A stretch of DNA of 64,000 nucleotides, taken from Dyadobacter luticola (GTDB taxonomy: Bacteria > Bacteroidota > Bacteroidia > Cytophagales > Spirosomataceae). Each line of letters starts with the position of its first letter. Position 1 is the stretch's first letter. The notes beneath the pieces were generated by a model. The model saw only the letters and a list, made by a program, of their open reading frames with translations. It was not told the DNA's origin and made no database searches. The DNA is taken from NCBI RefSeq assembly GCF_005860805.1, contig NZ_VCEJ01000004.1:1860001-1924000 (forward strand), in the 5' to 3' direction. Below, in pieces: positions 24,854 to 33,605 of the stretch. The translations under genes and the position numbers were made by a program.

Positions 24854-25657
24854 TTATCCAAAAAACTCATCACGAATTTCTCTGCGAAATGCTTCGCTAC
24901 CAATTTCCAGTCGCCTCGCATACAAGGCATTGGCGTCGGCGCCGGCCACGTATCTTACCTGGTCTTTTCCATCGGTAGCCGCTTCGAAAACGATTTCCGC
25001 AATTTGCTCCGGGGTGGAGGCGGCGTCCATCATGGTGTCAATGTTGGAAAATAATTTTTCCTCCAAGGCTGCGTATGCCGGATGGTTGCTCCGGTCCAGC
25101 GACCGGCCCAGAAAGTTGGTAGAAAAGCCGCCCGGCGCAATGGTTTTAATGCCAATGTTGTGCGGCGCGAGTTCAAACGACATACTTTCCGACCAGCCCT
25201 CGATGCCAAATTTCGTCGCATGGTAAATGGAGTGCAGCGGAAATGCAAAAAGTCCGCCCATCGAAGTCGTACTAAGGAACATGCCTCCCTTGTTTTTCCT
25301 GAAATGCGGGATAAAAGCCTGGGTTACCCGGATCACGCCCAGCAAATTGGTGTTTACTTCTTTCAGAATTTGCTCATCAGTCAAAGCTTCCAGCGCGCCC
25401 ATCAAGCCATATCCTGCATTATTAAAAACGACGTCGATATTTCTGATGGCAATTGCCTGCGCGACGGTTGACTGGATTTGCTGCGGATCCGTCACGTCGA
25501 GCGGCAGAATGGTTACATCATTGAGTGCGGTAAGCTCGGTTTCGTGCGCGGGTTCACGCATGGTAGCGATTACGTACCAGCCTTTTTGGTGGAAGAGTTT
25601 CGCGGTTGCTTTTCCCAGCCCAGAAGAGGCGCCGGTTATAAAAATTGTCTTTTGCAT
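24854..25657 (-). CDS. Short-chain dehydrogenase/reductase
   Basis: A 267-residue classical SDR oxidoreductase. The cofactor motif TGASSGLG is at residues 8-15, NNAG at 79-82, and the catalytic Ser132, Tyr145 and Lys149 are all present (STTS, YHATK). Substrate is unknown; NAD(P)H-dependent reduction of a carbonyl is the general reaction. A clear terminator follows at 24801-24843 and an AraC regulator lies downstream on the same strand, a common SDR-regulator pairing that is repeated at 60825-62525. No targeting signal; cytoplasmic. Confidence 0.92.
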   Translation of the reverse strand: MQKTIFITGASSGLGKATAKLFHQKGWYVIATMREPAHETELTALNDVTILPLDVTDPQQIQSTVAQAIAIRNIDVVFNNAGYGLMGALEALTDEQILKEVNTNLLGVIRVTQAFIPHFRKNKGGMFLSTTSMGGLFAFPLHSIYHATKFGIEGWSESMSFELAPHNIGIKTIAPGGFSTNFLGRSLDRSNHPAYAALEEKLFSNIDTMMDAASTPEQIAEIVFEAATDGKDQVRYVAGADANALYARRLEIGSEAFRREIRDEFFG

Positions 25658-25725
25658 TGGTCTCTTTTTTAGTCCAATACAAAGGTCGGTGCACGGCCGG
25701 CCGCAAATGTTTCCAAACCGTGTTT

Positions 25726-25763
25726 AGGTGTGTCCAAAGTGCAGATTATACCCGGACACACCT
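25726..25763. promoter_or_regulatory. Palindrome upstream of the SDR gene
   Basis: AGGTGTGTCC (25726-25735) is the exact complement of GGACACACCT (25754-25763), with an 18 nt spacer. It lies 68 bases ahead of the SDR start and 14 bases past the permease stop. A T-run follows only on the + strand, where no gene needs terminating. It may be an AraC binding site for the SDR promoter or a 3' hairpin of the permease mRNA. Confidence 0.45.
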
Positions 25764-25777
25764 TTTTACAATTAAAA

Positions 25778-28138
25778 TTATTCAGCTCGCAAACTCGTCA
25801 CCGGGTTTAGCCAGGCAGCTTTGATGGCCTGAAAGCTGACCGCGATCAGTGCGATGGATGTAGCCGCTACGCCCGATACTGCAAAGATCCACCAGCTCAA
25901 ATTGGTACTATATGCGAATGTACCCAGCCAGCTGCTCAGTGCCCACCAGGCCAGCGGAGAAGCGAGGACGATTGCGAGGAGGACGAGTTTTAAGAAGTCA
26001 GAAGAAAGCAGGCCGACAATGCTGGATGCACTCGCGCCCAGGACTTTGCGTACACCAATTTCCTTGGTACGCTGCTCGGCCGTGAATGCTGCAAGGCCGA
26101 ATAACCCAAGGCAGGAAATGAGAATAGCCAGCACGCCGAAATAATTGACCAGCATATTCACCTGCTGCTCACTGCGGTACAGGCTTTCATATTCATCGTC
26201 CAGGAAATGATATACAAAAGGATAATCCGGATTAAATTCCCGGGATACCTTTTTGAGCGCGGCGAGCGCCTGCTCTGTTTTTCCAGGTTGCGTTTTGACC
26301 AGCAAATAACCCGAGTTTTCAGGAATGTATGTCAGTACCAGCGGCGTAATGGCCTGGTGCAGAGAGCTCATGTGAAAATCTTTCATAACTCCTATCACAC
26401 GCCCGGTGCCCTTCCAGAACTTGATTTCCTTACCGACCGGATCTTTCTCGCCCATCAATCGCGCCGTCGCTTCGTTGATCAGATATGAAGACGAATCTGC
26501 CGCGCTGCCGGGACGAAAGTCGCGGCCGTCGGCCAGTTTAATGTTCATGGTGCGCACGAAATCAGCGCCAACGGTCATGGCCGTCACGTTGGTTTCCAGG
26601 TTCGGATCTTTGCCTGGCCAGCTAAGGTCGCCGGAAGTTGCCGAGATATTGACCGGTAACATGGCCGTAACTGATGCCGATGCTACCGCTGGCTGTCGCA
26701 TGATTTCCTGGCGGAACGCTTCCATTTTTTCGGGCTGGGCAACATTGCCTTCCAGCGGTAGATAAACCACATTCTCACGGTCCAGACCCAGGTTTTTCGT
26801 GCGCAGATATTGCATTTGCTTGCCCACCGCTAGCATCCCCACGATCAGAAAAATGGATAGGGAAAACTGAAATGTCACTAATACACGCCGAAAAACGGCC
26901 GGGCCATTTCCAAACTGTAATTTACCTTTCAGGATTTTGATCGGCTTTAATCCGGACAAAAACAATGCAGGATAACTTCCGGCGAGAAGTCCGGTCAGTA
27001 ATGTGAGTGAAATAATACCCGCCCAGAGCGTCGGGTTAGCAAGGTCCAGCGTCACCTGTTTTGCAAATAATTCATTGAAAGTAGGCAGCGCCAGCCACAC
27101 CGCAGCCAGTGCCAGCATCACCGCCAGCAGGCTGGTCATCAGCGATTCGCTCAAAAACTGACCGATCAGAGAAGAGCGATATGCGCCTACTACTTTTCTG
27201 ACACCCACTTCTTTGGCGCGTGTAGCCGAGCGGGCGGTGGCAAGGTTCATAAAGTTGATGCAGGCAATCAGCAGCAAAAAAGCGGCGACCAAAGAAAACA
27301 GGCGGACATATTCAATGCGCCCGCCGACCGGTTTTCCCATTTTGTAATCACCATAAAGGTATACGTCAGTGATAGCTTGCAGCACCGGTACGTTGGTGTT
27401 ATTCTTGTCGGTATAGCGCTGGTAAATGCCTTTCATGCTCCGCTCGGCCTGGGCTGCGGAGGTATTCGGGCGGAGACGTACGTAAGTCAGAAACGAACTG
27501 TTGCCCCAGGTTTTTTGCCACGGCTGCTCCTGGTCTTTCCAGTTTACAATCCACTCGAACTTCAATGTTGAATTGCTTGGTAAATCCTTTAAAACAGCGC
27601 CTACGACATAGAATTTCTCATTGTTCAGCTGCAATGTTTTTCCCAGTGCTTCGGTATTCGGAAAGTATTTATCGGCTACCTTTTTTGTAATAATAATCTG
27701 ATTCTTCTGAGCCAGGGCTGCATGCGGATTGCCTTTTAAAGCAGGAAGCTGGAACACCTGGAAGAAATTGTCCGTCGCATAATACCCCTTTTCCTTGGCG
27801 CCTTTTTCGCCCACTTTTATGAGCTGCTCCATCCACGGATTAACCTTCGTGGCGGCCGCAACCTCCGGAATATCCTTGGAAATTGCGTCCTGCAAAGGTC
27901 CAGGCGTCACTTCACCCGTACCGATTTCTCCGGTATTGCGATTAGTCGAATTGACACGCACAAAATAGATATCCTGTGCACCTGCAAGGAAACGGTTATT
28001 ACTGAGCTCGTCTTTTACCCATAAACCAATCAGCAGGGCACACGCCATGCCCAGGGCCAGGCCAAAGACATTGATGCCAGTGTACATTTTATTTTTCGCG
28101 AGATTGCGCCGGGCGGTCGTCAAGTAGGATTGCAGCAT
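25778..28138 (-). CDS. MacB-like FtsX ABC transporter permease
   Basis: A 786-residue permease with two MacB_PCD/FtsX halves. Each half has an N-terminal helix, a large periplasmic domain, and a three-helix FtsX core; conserved motifs include ATARSATRAKEVGVRKVVGA and AEQRTKEIGVRKVLGASAS. No ATPase gene is adjacent, as is usual for the expanded family of orphan permeases in Cytophagales. These proteins probably transmit ATP-driven force across the membrane for lipid, peptide or efflux tasks; the substrate is unknown. A second, related permease is cut by the right edge of the window. A possible sigma-54 promoter and upstream palindrome lie at 28175-28282. Confidence 0.92.
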   Translation of the reverse strand: MLQSYLTTARRNLAKNKMYTGINVFGLALGMACALLIGLWVKDELSNNRFLAGAQDIYFVRVNSTNRNTGEIGTGEVTPGPLQDAISKDIPEVAAATKVNPWMEQLIKVGEKGAKEKGYYATDNFFQVFQLPALKGNPHAALAQKNQIIITKKVADKYFPNTEALGKTLQLNNEKFYVVGAVLKDLPSNSTLKFEWIVNWKDQEQPWQKTWGNSSFLTYVRLRPNTSAAQAERSMKGIYQRYTDKNNTNVPVLQAITDVYLYGDYKMGKPVGGRIEYVRLFSLVAAFLLLIACINFMNLATARSATRAKEVGVRKVVGAYRSSLIGQFLSESLMTSLLAVMLALAAVWLALPTFNELFAKQVTLDLANPTLWAGIISLTLLTGLLAGSYPALFLSGLKPIKILKGKLQFGNGPAVFRRVLVTFQFSLSIFLIVGMLAVGKQMQYLRTKNLGLDRENVVYLPLEGNVAQPEKMEAFRQEIMRQPAVASASVTAMLPVNISATSGDLSWPGKDPNLETNVTAMTVGADFVRTMNIKLADGRDFRPGSAADSSSYLINEATARLMGEKDPVGKEIKFWKGTGRVIGVMKDFHMSSLHQAITPLVLTYIPENSGYLLVKTQPGKTEQALAALKKVSREFNPDYPFVYHFLDDEYESLYRSEQQVNMLVNYFGVLAILISCLGLFGLAAFTAEQRTKEIGVRKVLGASASSIVGLLSSDFLKLVLLAIVLASPLAWWALSSWLGTFAYSTNLSWWIFAVSGVAATSIALIAVSFQAIKAAWLNPVTSLRAE

Positions 28139-28174
28139 GTTTGGTTCAATAGGCTGTTAGATTGACCCACTCAA

Positions 28175-28189
28175 ATCAAATGCTGTGCC
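28175..28189 (-). promoter_or_regulatory. Possible sigma-54 promoter of the permease gene
   Basis: On the minus strand GGCAC (28185-28189), five bases, then TTGAT (28175-28179) resemble the -24/-12 pattern GGCAC-N5-TTGCA; the canonical final GC is GA here, so the match is imperfect. It is 37 bases ahead of the permease ATG. Confidence 0.3.
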
Positions 28190-28242
28190 TGCTGATTTTT
28201 TTGGGTTAAATGTCTGATAGTCAGTGTAAAAATATAAACGCA

Positions 28243-28282
28243 CTGTCCGCATTCGAACATTAGCGTGTTCGTCCGGGGACAG
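28243..28282. promoter_or_regulatory. Interrupted palindrome upstream of the permease
   Basis: CTGTCC (28243-28248) pairs with GGACAG (28277-28282) and CGAACA (28254-28259) with TGTTCG (28266-28271), two nested arms around one centre. It is about 85 bases upstream of the possible sigma-54 promoter, the distance expected of an enhancer-binding activator. Alternatively it is the 3' hairpin of the DUF6766 gene. Confidence 0.45.
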
Positions 28283-28297
28283 AAGCGAAGCCCGTGC

Positions 28298-28969
28298 TTA
28301 CTTGCCGGTTTCCGAATCCGGCGCGTCCACAGGTTTGGATTCAGGTGAGCCTTTCTGGCGGAGAAATATGGTGAAAACCACGATGCTGGCGATGGATAAA
28401 AACTCACTCTGCCAGTTCTGAAATGATTCGAACCAGAAGTTGGCCTGCGTAAGATAGTTGCCGATGCTGTCTTGCGGCTGTCCGTTCAAAACATTCTGCT
28501 CATTATGGTCGACCCAGCTTCCATAGAGGTGCAGCCACCAGCTGATCAGAAAAAGAACCAGGAATAGGATAAAAAGCGAATTATTATAAATTTTCAGCAC
28601 CCAGCCGCCCTTATTCACCGGCCAGGGTGCATCCTTTCCCGGCTTCGGTTCCCGGTCTACTTCCTCTTCTTCGTCGAGCGATTTCGATTCGGCCGAACCT
28701 TGTTGCCTAAGCCCCACGGTAAGTACCACGTAGAGTGCCATTTGCAGGAATTCGCTCTCAAAGTTTTCAAAGGTAGCCGATACAAAATGGCCGCTCTGCA
28801 AATAAGTAGCCAGACTGATGGGCGCGGCGTGGTCCTGTTTCCGCTCCGCATTGTGCTCGTGCCAGCCCGTGATCGCCTGCGCAATCAAGGCGCAGACAAA
28901 CATGGTGATGAATACCAGGCTGAGCCCGTTCCGGTAGAAAAATGAATGTTTTGTTGTTGAAGTTTTCAT
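28298..28969 (-). CDS. DUF6766-family membrane protein
   Basis: A 223-residue protein built as a tandem duplication. Each half has a membrane segment near its start, then the pattern YLxxxxFxxxxFxNxxSEFL, another membrane segment, and ends in LRQ(K/Q)GSxESK. The halves are joined by a charged linker (EEEEVDREPKPGKDAPWP). This is the DUF6766 arrangement; its function is unknown to me. It is transcribed with or just after the OMP-like gene at 28991-29716, separated by 21 bases. It would sit in the inner membrane with about four helices. Confidence 0.8.
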   Translation of the reverse strand: MKTSTTKHSFFYRNGLSLVFITMFVCALIAQAITGWHEHNAERKQDHAAPISLATYLQSGHFVSATFENFESEFLQMALYVVLTVGLRQQGSAESKSLDEEEEVDREPKPGKDAPWPVNKGGWVLKIYNNSLFILFLVLFLISWWLHLYGSWVDHNEQNVLNGQPQDSIGNYLTQANFWFESFQNWQSEFLSIASIVVFTIFLRQKGSPESKPVDAPDSETGK

Positions 28970-28990
28970 GTTGAAGACGGGTATAAAAAT

Positions 28991-29716
28991 TTATTTGGGC
29001 AAAAAAGTAAGCTGCACGACAGCGCCCTGCGAGCCGTCGCTGTTGGACCGCTGCCAGCCCAGGGAAAGTGGAAGACGTTCGGTCAGAAAGATCTCGATAC
29101 CAGCCGTAAGGCGCCCTTTGCTGTGGTAACCGGAAATCCAGTCGGCCATCAGGTGCAGCTTTTTGTACCAGATACCCAGGTCCATCCCGGTTTGAAAGCC
29201 GTAAATGGTACCGTCGCTCAGGTAACGGTGGTTACCTACGTAAGGCCCTGCGGCGAGCTGATAACGCTCCTGGTCACCAAAGCTGGCGGCAAGGTTGGCA
29301 TAACCATAATACACCAGCCGACTGGCATGTTTACTGGCCACGTTAGCGCCCGCCACTGCACCGATACCCACGGAAAGTAAGTCACTCAGTTCAAATACTT
29401 TTTGCGTATTAATGAGCAGGAGGGGCGCAAAAGGGGAGGAAGTGGTGGTATCATTGGTTTCAAAATGCCGGGTTTTGTAGTCGTAATCAACATTGATCAC
29501 ATTCGCGCCGATCTCCCAGTTTCTCCCAAGTCCATAGGTGAAGGTGGTAGAAGATTCGACGACATCGGTGATTTCAAATTGCTGCTGGGCGCTGATTTTC
29601 CGCCCGTCGGTAATATCCGAGGATGATACATTAAAAACCGTCAGCTGCGCGGAGGTTTTTTGGACCAAACAAAAGAATAAAATCAGAAAAAGAATTGTGG
29701 AGTTAAGTATATTCAT
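28991..29716 (-). CDS. Predicted outer-membrane beta-barrel protein
   Basis: A 241-residue protein with a signal peptide (MNILNSTILFLILFFCLVQK, cleavage near TSAQ) and a mature region of alternating hydrophobic and polar residues rich in aromatic and glycine residues (for example YGLGRNWEIGANVINVDYDY, YYGYANLAASFGD), ending in LTFLPK. These are signs of a small outer-membrane barrel of about 8-10 strands. No enzyme motif is seen. It is followed by the DUF6766 gene on the same strand. Function unknown; the fold call is inference. Confidence 0.65.
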   Translation of the reverse strand: MNILNSTILFLILFFCLVQKTSAQLTVFNVSSSDITDGRKISAQQQFEITDVVESSTTFTYGLGRNWEIGANVINVDYDYKTRHFETNDTTTSSPFAPLLLINTQKVFELSDLLSVGIGAVAGANVASKHASRLVYYGYANLAASFGDQERYQLAAGPYVGNHRYLSDGTIYGFQTGMDLGIWYKKLHLMADWISGYHSKGRLTAGIEIFLTERLPLSLGWQRSNSDGSQGAVVQLTFLPK

Positions 29717-29774
29717 AGGGGCTGTTTAAAAAACCCTATCATACAAAATGCGTACCTGCATTGTTTTTGGCCAC

Positions 29775-30077
29775 TTATCGCATATTCCTGCTTTGCGCCA
29801 CCAGGTATGAAACCATTACGATCATGTTGATGGGAATAAAACAAGCGACAATAATGATAATGGTTTGGCTTGAAAAGTTTTCCACGACATACCCGAAACC
29901 GATCATGCAAATGCCAATCAAAATCAAATAGCATCCACCAAGACGTGCCGCCTTGTTTTTGTCCAGAATATGGGCGCCAGCAGGAATGTTATTCAGCAAG
30001 CGAATATTTTTAAACTGCCAGATATATCCCCCAAACCCTATAAGAAGAACGCCGATTAGAACCAGGAACCAATCCAT
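29775..30077 (-). CDS. Small three-helix membrane protein (DUF3784-like)
   Basis: A 100-residue protein with three membrane helices (about residues 3-20, 46-65 and 72-93) and a basic loop between the first two (FKNIRLLNNIPAGAHILDKNKAARLGG). The layout resembles DUF3784 proteins, but the match is loose. It stands alone between the OMP-like gene and the PAS kinase, all on the minus strand. No function can be inferred. Confidence 0.55.
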   Translation of the reverse strand: MDWFLVLIGVLLIGFGGYIWQFKNIRLLNNIPAGAHILDKNKAARLGGCYLILIGICMIGFGYVVENFSSQTIIIIVACFIPINMIVMVSYLVAQSRNMR

Positions 30078-30176
30078 AGTCTTGTTTTTTTGGTTTTATA
30101 AATGTACTTGAAATCCCAATTCTTAGCTGCGTGGCGTCCTCGTTTTCATCTGTTGACGTGCACGGATCGTACCCAT

Positions 30177-32261
30177 TTATTCCCCGGCAGGCAAATAAAT
30201 AACAAATGTCGCTCCCTGGCCCGGATTACTTTTGGCCGTAATTGCGCCTCCCAGATTTGCTACGACGCGCTCGCAAATGGCCAGCCCGATGCCGGTACCA
30301 GTGTATTCGCTTCTTCCGTGTAGCCTTTGGAAAACCTGGAAAATCCGGTCCAGATAAATTTCGTCGAAGCCGATCCCGTTATCGGTAACTTCGATTTGAT
30401 GGTAATAAGCAGCCGGTTTCAGCGGTCGTGGTGCCGCTGATAATTCATCATGATGAACTTGCTTTGCGGTAATTTGGATCACCGGCGCCACAAGTTCGCC
30501 GTCTTCGCCCGTCTTGCGGAATTTGAGGGAGTTACTGATCAGGTTTTGAAAAAGTTGCCCGAGTTGCGAAGCATTTGCTTCCAAAACTGGCAGCTCGCCA
30601 ATGTCAAATCGGGCCTGCGCCTCACCAATCTGTAATTCCAGATCCGAAAGTACTTTTTCCAAAACATCCTTTAAAGCAACCGGTTGCAGCAGGGAACCAT
30701 TATTTGAAACCCGTGAAAATATCAGCAGATCATTGATCAAAGTTGTCATCCGCTCGGCTGCGGAGCTCATCCGGTTCAGGTAATCCTGCGCTTTTGGTGA
30801 AGCCAGTTCAATTTCGTTCATCAACCGGCTGCCAAACTGCTGGATTTTCCTCAGGGGCTCCTGCAAATCATGCGAAGCCACATACGCAAACCGGTGCAGG
30901 TCGTCATTCGACCGGTTAAGCAGCTGGTTGGCGTATTTCAGTTTTTCATTGCCGGCTTCCAGGTTTTTGTTGCTGATATGCAGCTCCTGCGTGCGGAGCC
31001 TGACCTGCGCTTCCAGGGCAAGCTGCACATTCCGCGATTCGGTAATGTCCTGCGCAATCCCTGAAATCGTCGCTATTTCGCCGGAGGCATCCAGGTTAGT
31101 CTGGCCTTTCGAATGTATAATCCGCTTTTCTCCGGTCTGGGCATGCCGGATGGTATATTCAATCTCGAATTTTCCATCGCTGCCGGGGCTTAATGCTTTA
31201 AAAAACGCCTGAACAACACTTTGACGCTCTTCCCCCACCACATGCTTAATCGCTTCCTCCATACTCATCGAGTCGTCCGTAATTCCGAAAATTTCCAGGT
31301 GCCGGCGCGAGAATGTGGTTTTCCGCGTCGCAATGTCCATGCTCCACGTTCCCAGCTGGGCTACGTCGATCGCATTGAGCAAAGCATGTTTTTGTTGTTC
31401 CAAAAGCATTTGCTGCTCTTTCCGATCGGTAATGTCCGGACTAACAGTGGCCAGAATGGACGGTTCGCCGGTGACTGCGTCGTCGATCACAAACACATTC
31501 CACTGCACCCAAAACGGCTCGCCGGTTACCTCGTTCCACAGCCTGATTTCCCTGCTTCCTCCTTTATTGGCAACGATTTCGGGCAGGATTTGAAGCACCA
31601 GGTCACGGTCGGCGGGATAAACCGCGTCGATGAGCGTCCGGCCTTTGTTATGCGCCCAGCCAAGTTTGGCCAAGGTATACTTATTATTAAACATCGGCTC
31701 GGGCATCGGCTCCACCGGACTAATGCCGATAATGAGCTCACAATTGTCCAGCACGGCGGTTTTAATCTGATTTTCCAGCTCCACTTCCTTCCGCGCATTT
31801 TCGCTGGACTCGATCAATTGGTTCGCCTTTACGATGGCCGTCACGTCAATCGCAATCGCCAGAATCCCGTAATGTGCTCCGGCTGAGTCTTTTAAAACTT
31901 TGTAGGTAAAATCGTAGTAATGTGTCGTAGTGATGCCATCCACATGAATATCGCCGGGCATCGCTTCGGCCTTGAAAGTCTTGCCGGTCAGCAGCACATG
32001 GTCGAGTATGGCGAGGTAAGGCTGTACGGCAATTTCCGGCATGGCATCTCTGGCAGGTTTTCCGAGAATCCAGTCGCCTTTTCCGAGCATCTGGACCATG
32101 CATTGGTTGGCAAAAGAAATAATGTGGTCGCTGCCGGTCATAACCATTACCGAGACGGGCGCATCGTCCATCATTTCAGCAAATATAGCCTGAACATCCG
32201 GCTGGCTGGCCTGGCCCGCGGGCGGTGGATCGGTTTGGCCAGGATTGGTAATCTTTGTCAA
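30177..32261 (-). CDS. Multi-PAS sensor histidine kinase (soluble)
   Basis: A 694-residue kinase with no membrane segment. It has three PAS regions (about residues 25-150, 160-285 and 290-410), each followed by the PAC-like ITDRKE or ITESRN pattern, then a coiled coil (about 420-460), HisKA with FAYVASHDLQEPLRKIQQFG (His near 465), and HATPase (about 560-690) with NLISNSLKF, DNGIGF and GTGIGLAICE. It belongs to the ASHDLQEP group of kinases often linked to light or redox responses, but no chromophore site is seen. It starts 24 bases after the kinase gene at 32286 and may share its transcript. No receiver domain is fused. Confidence 0.9.
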   Translation of the reverse strand: MTKITNPGQTDPPPAGQASQPDVQAIFAEMMDDAPVSVMVMTGSDHIISFANQCMVQMLGKGDWILGKPARDAMPEIAVQPYLAILDHVLLTGKTFKAEAMPGDIHVDGITTTHYYDFTYKVLKDSAGAHYGILAIAIDVTAIVKANQLIESSENARKEVELENQIKTAVLDNCELIIGISPVEPMPEPMFNNKYTLAKLGWAHNKGRTLIDAVYPADRDLVLQILPEIVANKGGSREIRLWNEVTGEPFWVQWNVFVIDDAVTGEPSILATVSPDITDRKEQQMLLEQQKHALLNAIDVAQLGTWSMDIATRKTTFSRRHLEIFGITDDSMSMEEAIKHVVGEERQSVVQAFFKALSPGSDGKFEIEYTIRHAQTGEKRIIHSKGQTNLDASGEIATISGIAQDITESRNVQLALEAQVRLRTQELHISNKNLEAGNEKLKYANQLLNRSNDDLHRFAYVASHDLQEPLRKIQQFGSRLMNEIELASPKAQDYLNRMSSAAERMTTLINDLLIFSRVSNNGSLLQPVALKDVLEKVLSDLELQIGEAQARFDIGELPVLEANASQLGQLFQNLISNSLKFRKTGEDGELVAPVIQITAKQVHHDELSAAPRPLKPAAYYHQIEVTDNGIGFDEIYLDRIFQVFQRLHGRSEYTGTGIGLAICERVVANLGGAITAKSNPGQGATFVIYLPAGE

Positions 32262-32285
32262 TTCAGGATCAGTCTTTTGGTGAGT

Positions 32286-33605
32286 TTACGTCTTTAACTT
32301 CACAATAAAAGACGTGCCACTAACCTCAAACTCCACTTTAATCCCAATCTCGTCCGCCAGTTTCCCGACGATCCACAAACCCAGTCCAAACCCGTCGCTA
32401 TCCCTGTTTTCCCTGTTAAAAGCATCGTGCAGCCGGGCAACATCCTGGATCGGTTGCTTTAATAAATTACTGATTGTCAGTATAATTCCGGTGTTGTTTT
32501 CCTCCAAAATAACATTTATACGAGAGCCAGGCAACCCGTGCTTGATCGCATTATCCAGTAAATTGAAGAGAATGGTTGTCAAATGTGATTTGTCTGAAAC
32601 GATTTCAAAATCAGCGCTTTCGGGGGATATAATCAACTTAATGCTCTGAGCATTGGGAAGCAACTTGTGATTAACTCTTTGCAATGTTTCCGTCAGGACT
32701 TCGACCAGATCAACGGGTTTTTGATTGGTAATAATCGATCCTGATTTAAGCTGGCTCATCAATAAAAAATCATTCACGAGCTTACTTAGCCGCTGCGTTT
32801 CAGTAATCTGACTGGCAAATAGCTGTTTAAGTTTATCGGGTAAATCTTCTGTTTGCAAAACCTGTAACTCTGTGAGCATCACGCTGAGCGGCGTCCGTAA
32901 CTCGTGGGAAGCGGAGGCAAAAAAGGCATTTTGTTCATCGGATTGTTTTTTAATGCGGGAAAGCATCCGGTTGAGCGCGAGGGTTAGTGCGTGTAATTCG
33001 TCCTTGTTACCGGACTCGGGCAGCAGGTTAATGTCATCATTCAGGTTAATGTTGTTGGCTTTTGAAATGATCTTTTGCAACGGTTTTAATAAAAATCCGG
33101 AAACAAAATAGCCGCCGATCATTGCGAGGATAAATCCGAGCGGGAGATAAAAAAACAGTACGATCCGCAACTTATCTACATCACGATGCAGCTCGCTGGC
33201 CGGGATGGTATAAGTAATGCTGATCTTACCGCCGGTTTCCAATTCCCGGGCTGCTTTTTCAAATGTCCGGTCTTCTTCTGGAATGTTGTTTTGGTTAACT
33301 GCTGAAATGGAATGCGGGAAATTATTAAATAAAGTATCCGTTTTTCCGCTGGCCTGATAAGTGAGTAAAAAATATTCATTTTGCTGCGGAAGGGGAATAA
33401 CTAGCGGACTGATTTCTGTCTTTTCCAGGATTACTTCTGCCCGTGCGCCAAGTCTTGCATGAAAGTTTTTGGTATACTGATTTTTGACCGTTTTATATAA
33501 AAAGAAAATAGCCAGCATTAAAAAGCAAAGAAAAAGCGCACCGAAAATCACCCCGAAACGAAACCGGAGGCTTTGATAAAACGGATAGCGCGATTCGTCT
33601 TTCAC
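32286..33605 (-). CDS. Membrane sensor histidine kinase of an OmpR-type pair
   Basis: A 439-residue kinase with a helix near residues 14-36, a periplasmic domain (about 40-150), a second helix (about 152-172), a HAMP linker, HisKA (SASHELRTPLSVMLTELQVL, His near 237) and HATPase with LFNLLDNAIKHGL and GFGLGLWIVGKL. It overlaps the response regulator gene by 4 bases (ATGA at 33602-33605), typical of a cognate pair of the CusS/ArlS type. The signal is unknown, but the pair follows a small secreted protein and an MFS transporter, which may be its sensing context. Confidence 0.93.
   Translation of the reverse strand: MKDESRYPFYQSLRFRFGVIFGALFLCFLMLAIFFLYKTVKNQYTKNFHARLGARAEVILEKTEISPLVIPLPQQNEYFLLTYQASGKTDTLFNNFPHSISAVNQNNIPEEDRTFEKAARELETGGKISITYTIPASELHRDVDKLRIVLFFYLPLGFILAMIGGYFVSGFLLKPLQKIISKANNINLNDDINLLPESGNKDELHALTLALNRMLSRIKKQSDEQNAFFASASHELRTPLSVMLTELQVLQTEDLPDKLKQLFASQITETQRLSKLVNDFLLMSQLKSGSIITNQKPVDLVEVLTETLQRVNHKLLPNAQSIKLIISPESADFEIVSDKSHLTTILFNLLDNAIKHGLPGSRINVILEENNTGIILTISNLLKQPIQDVARLHDAFNRENRDSDGFGLGLWIVGKLADEIGIKVEFEVSGTSFIVKLKT

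Noticed and set aside
25726..25770. Intrinsic terminator on the + strand
   Set aside because: The stem plus T-run reads in the + direction, but no + strand gene ends there.
31221..31886. 221-codon + strand frame opposite the PAS kinase
   Set aside because: Antisense shadow of a clear histidine kinase, with no coherent domain.
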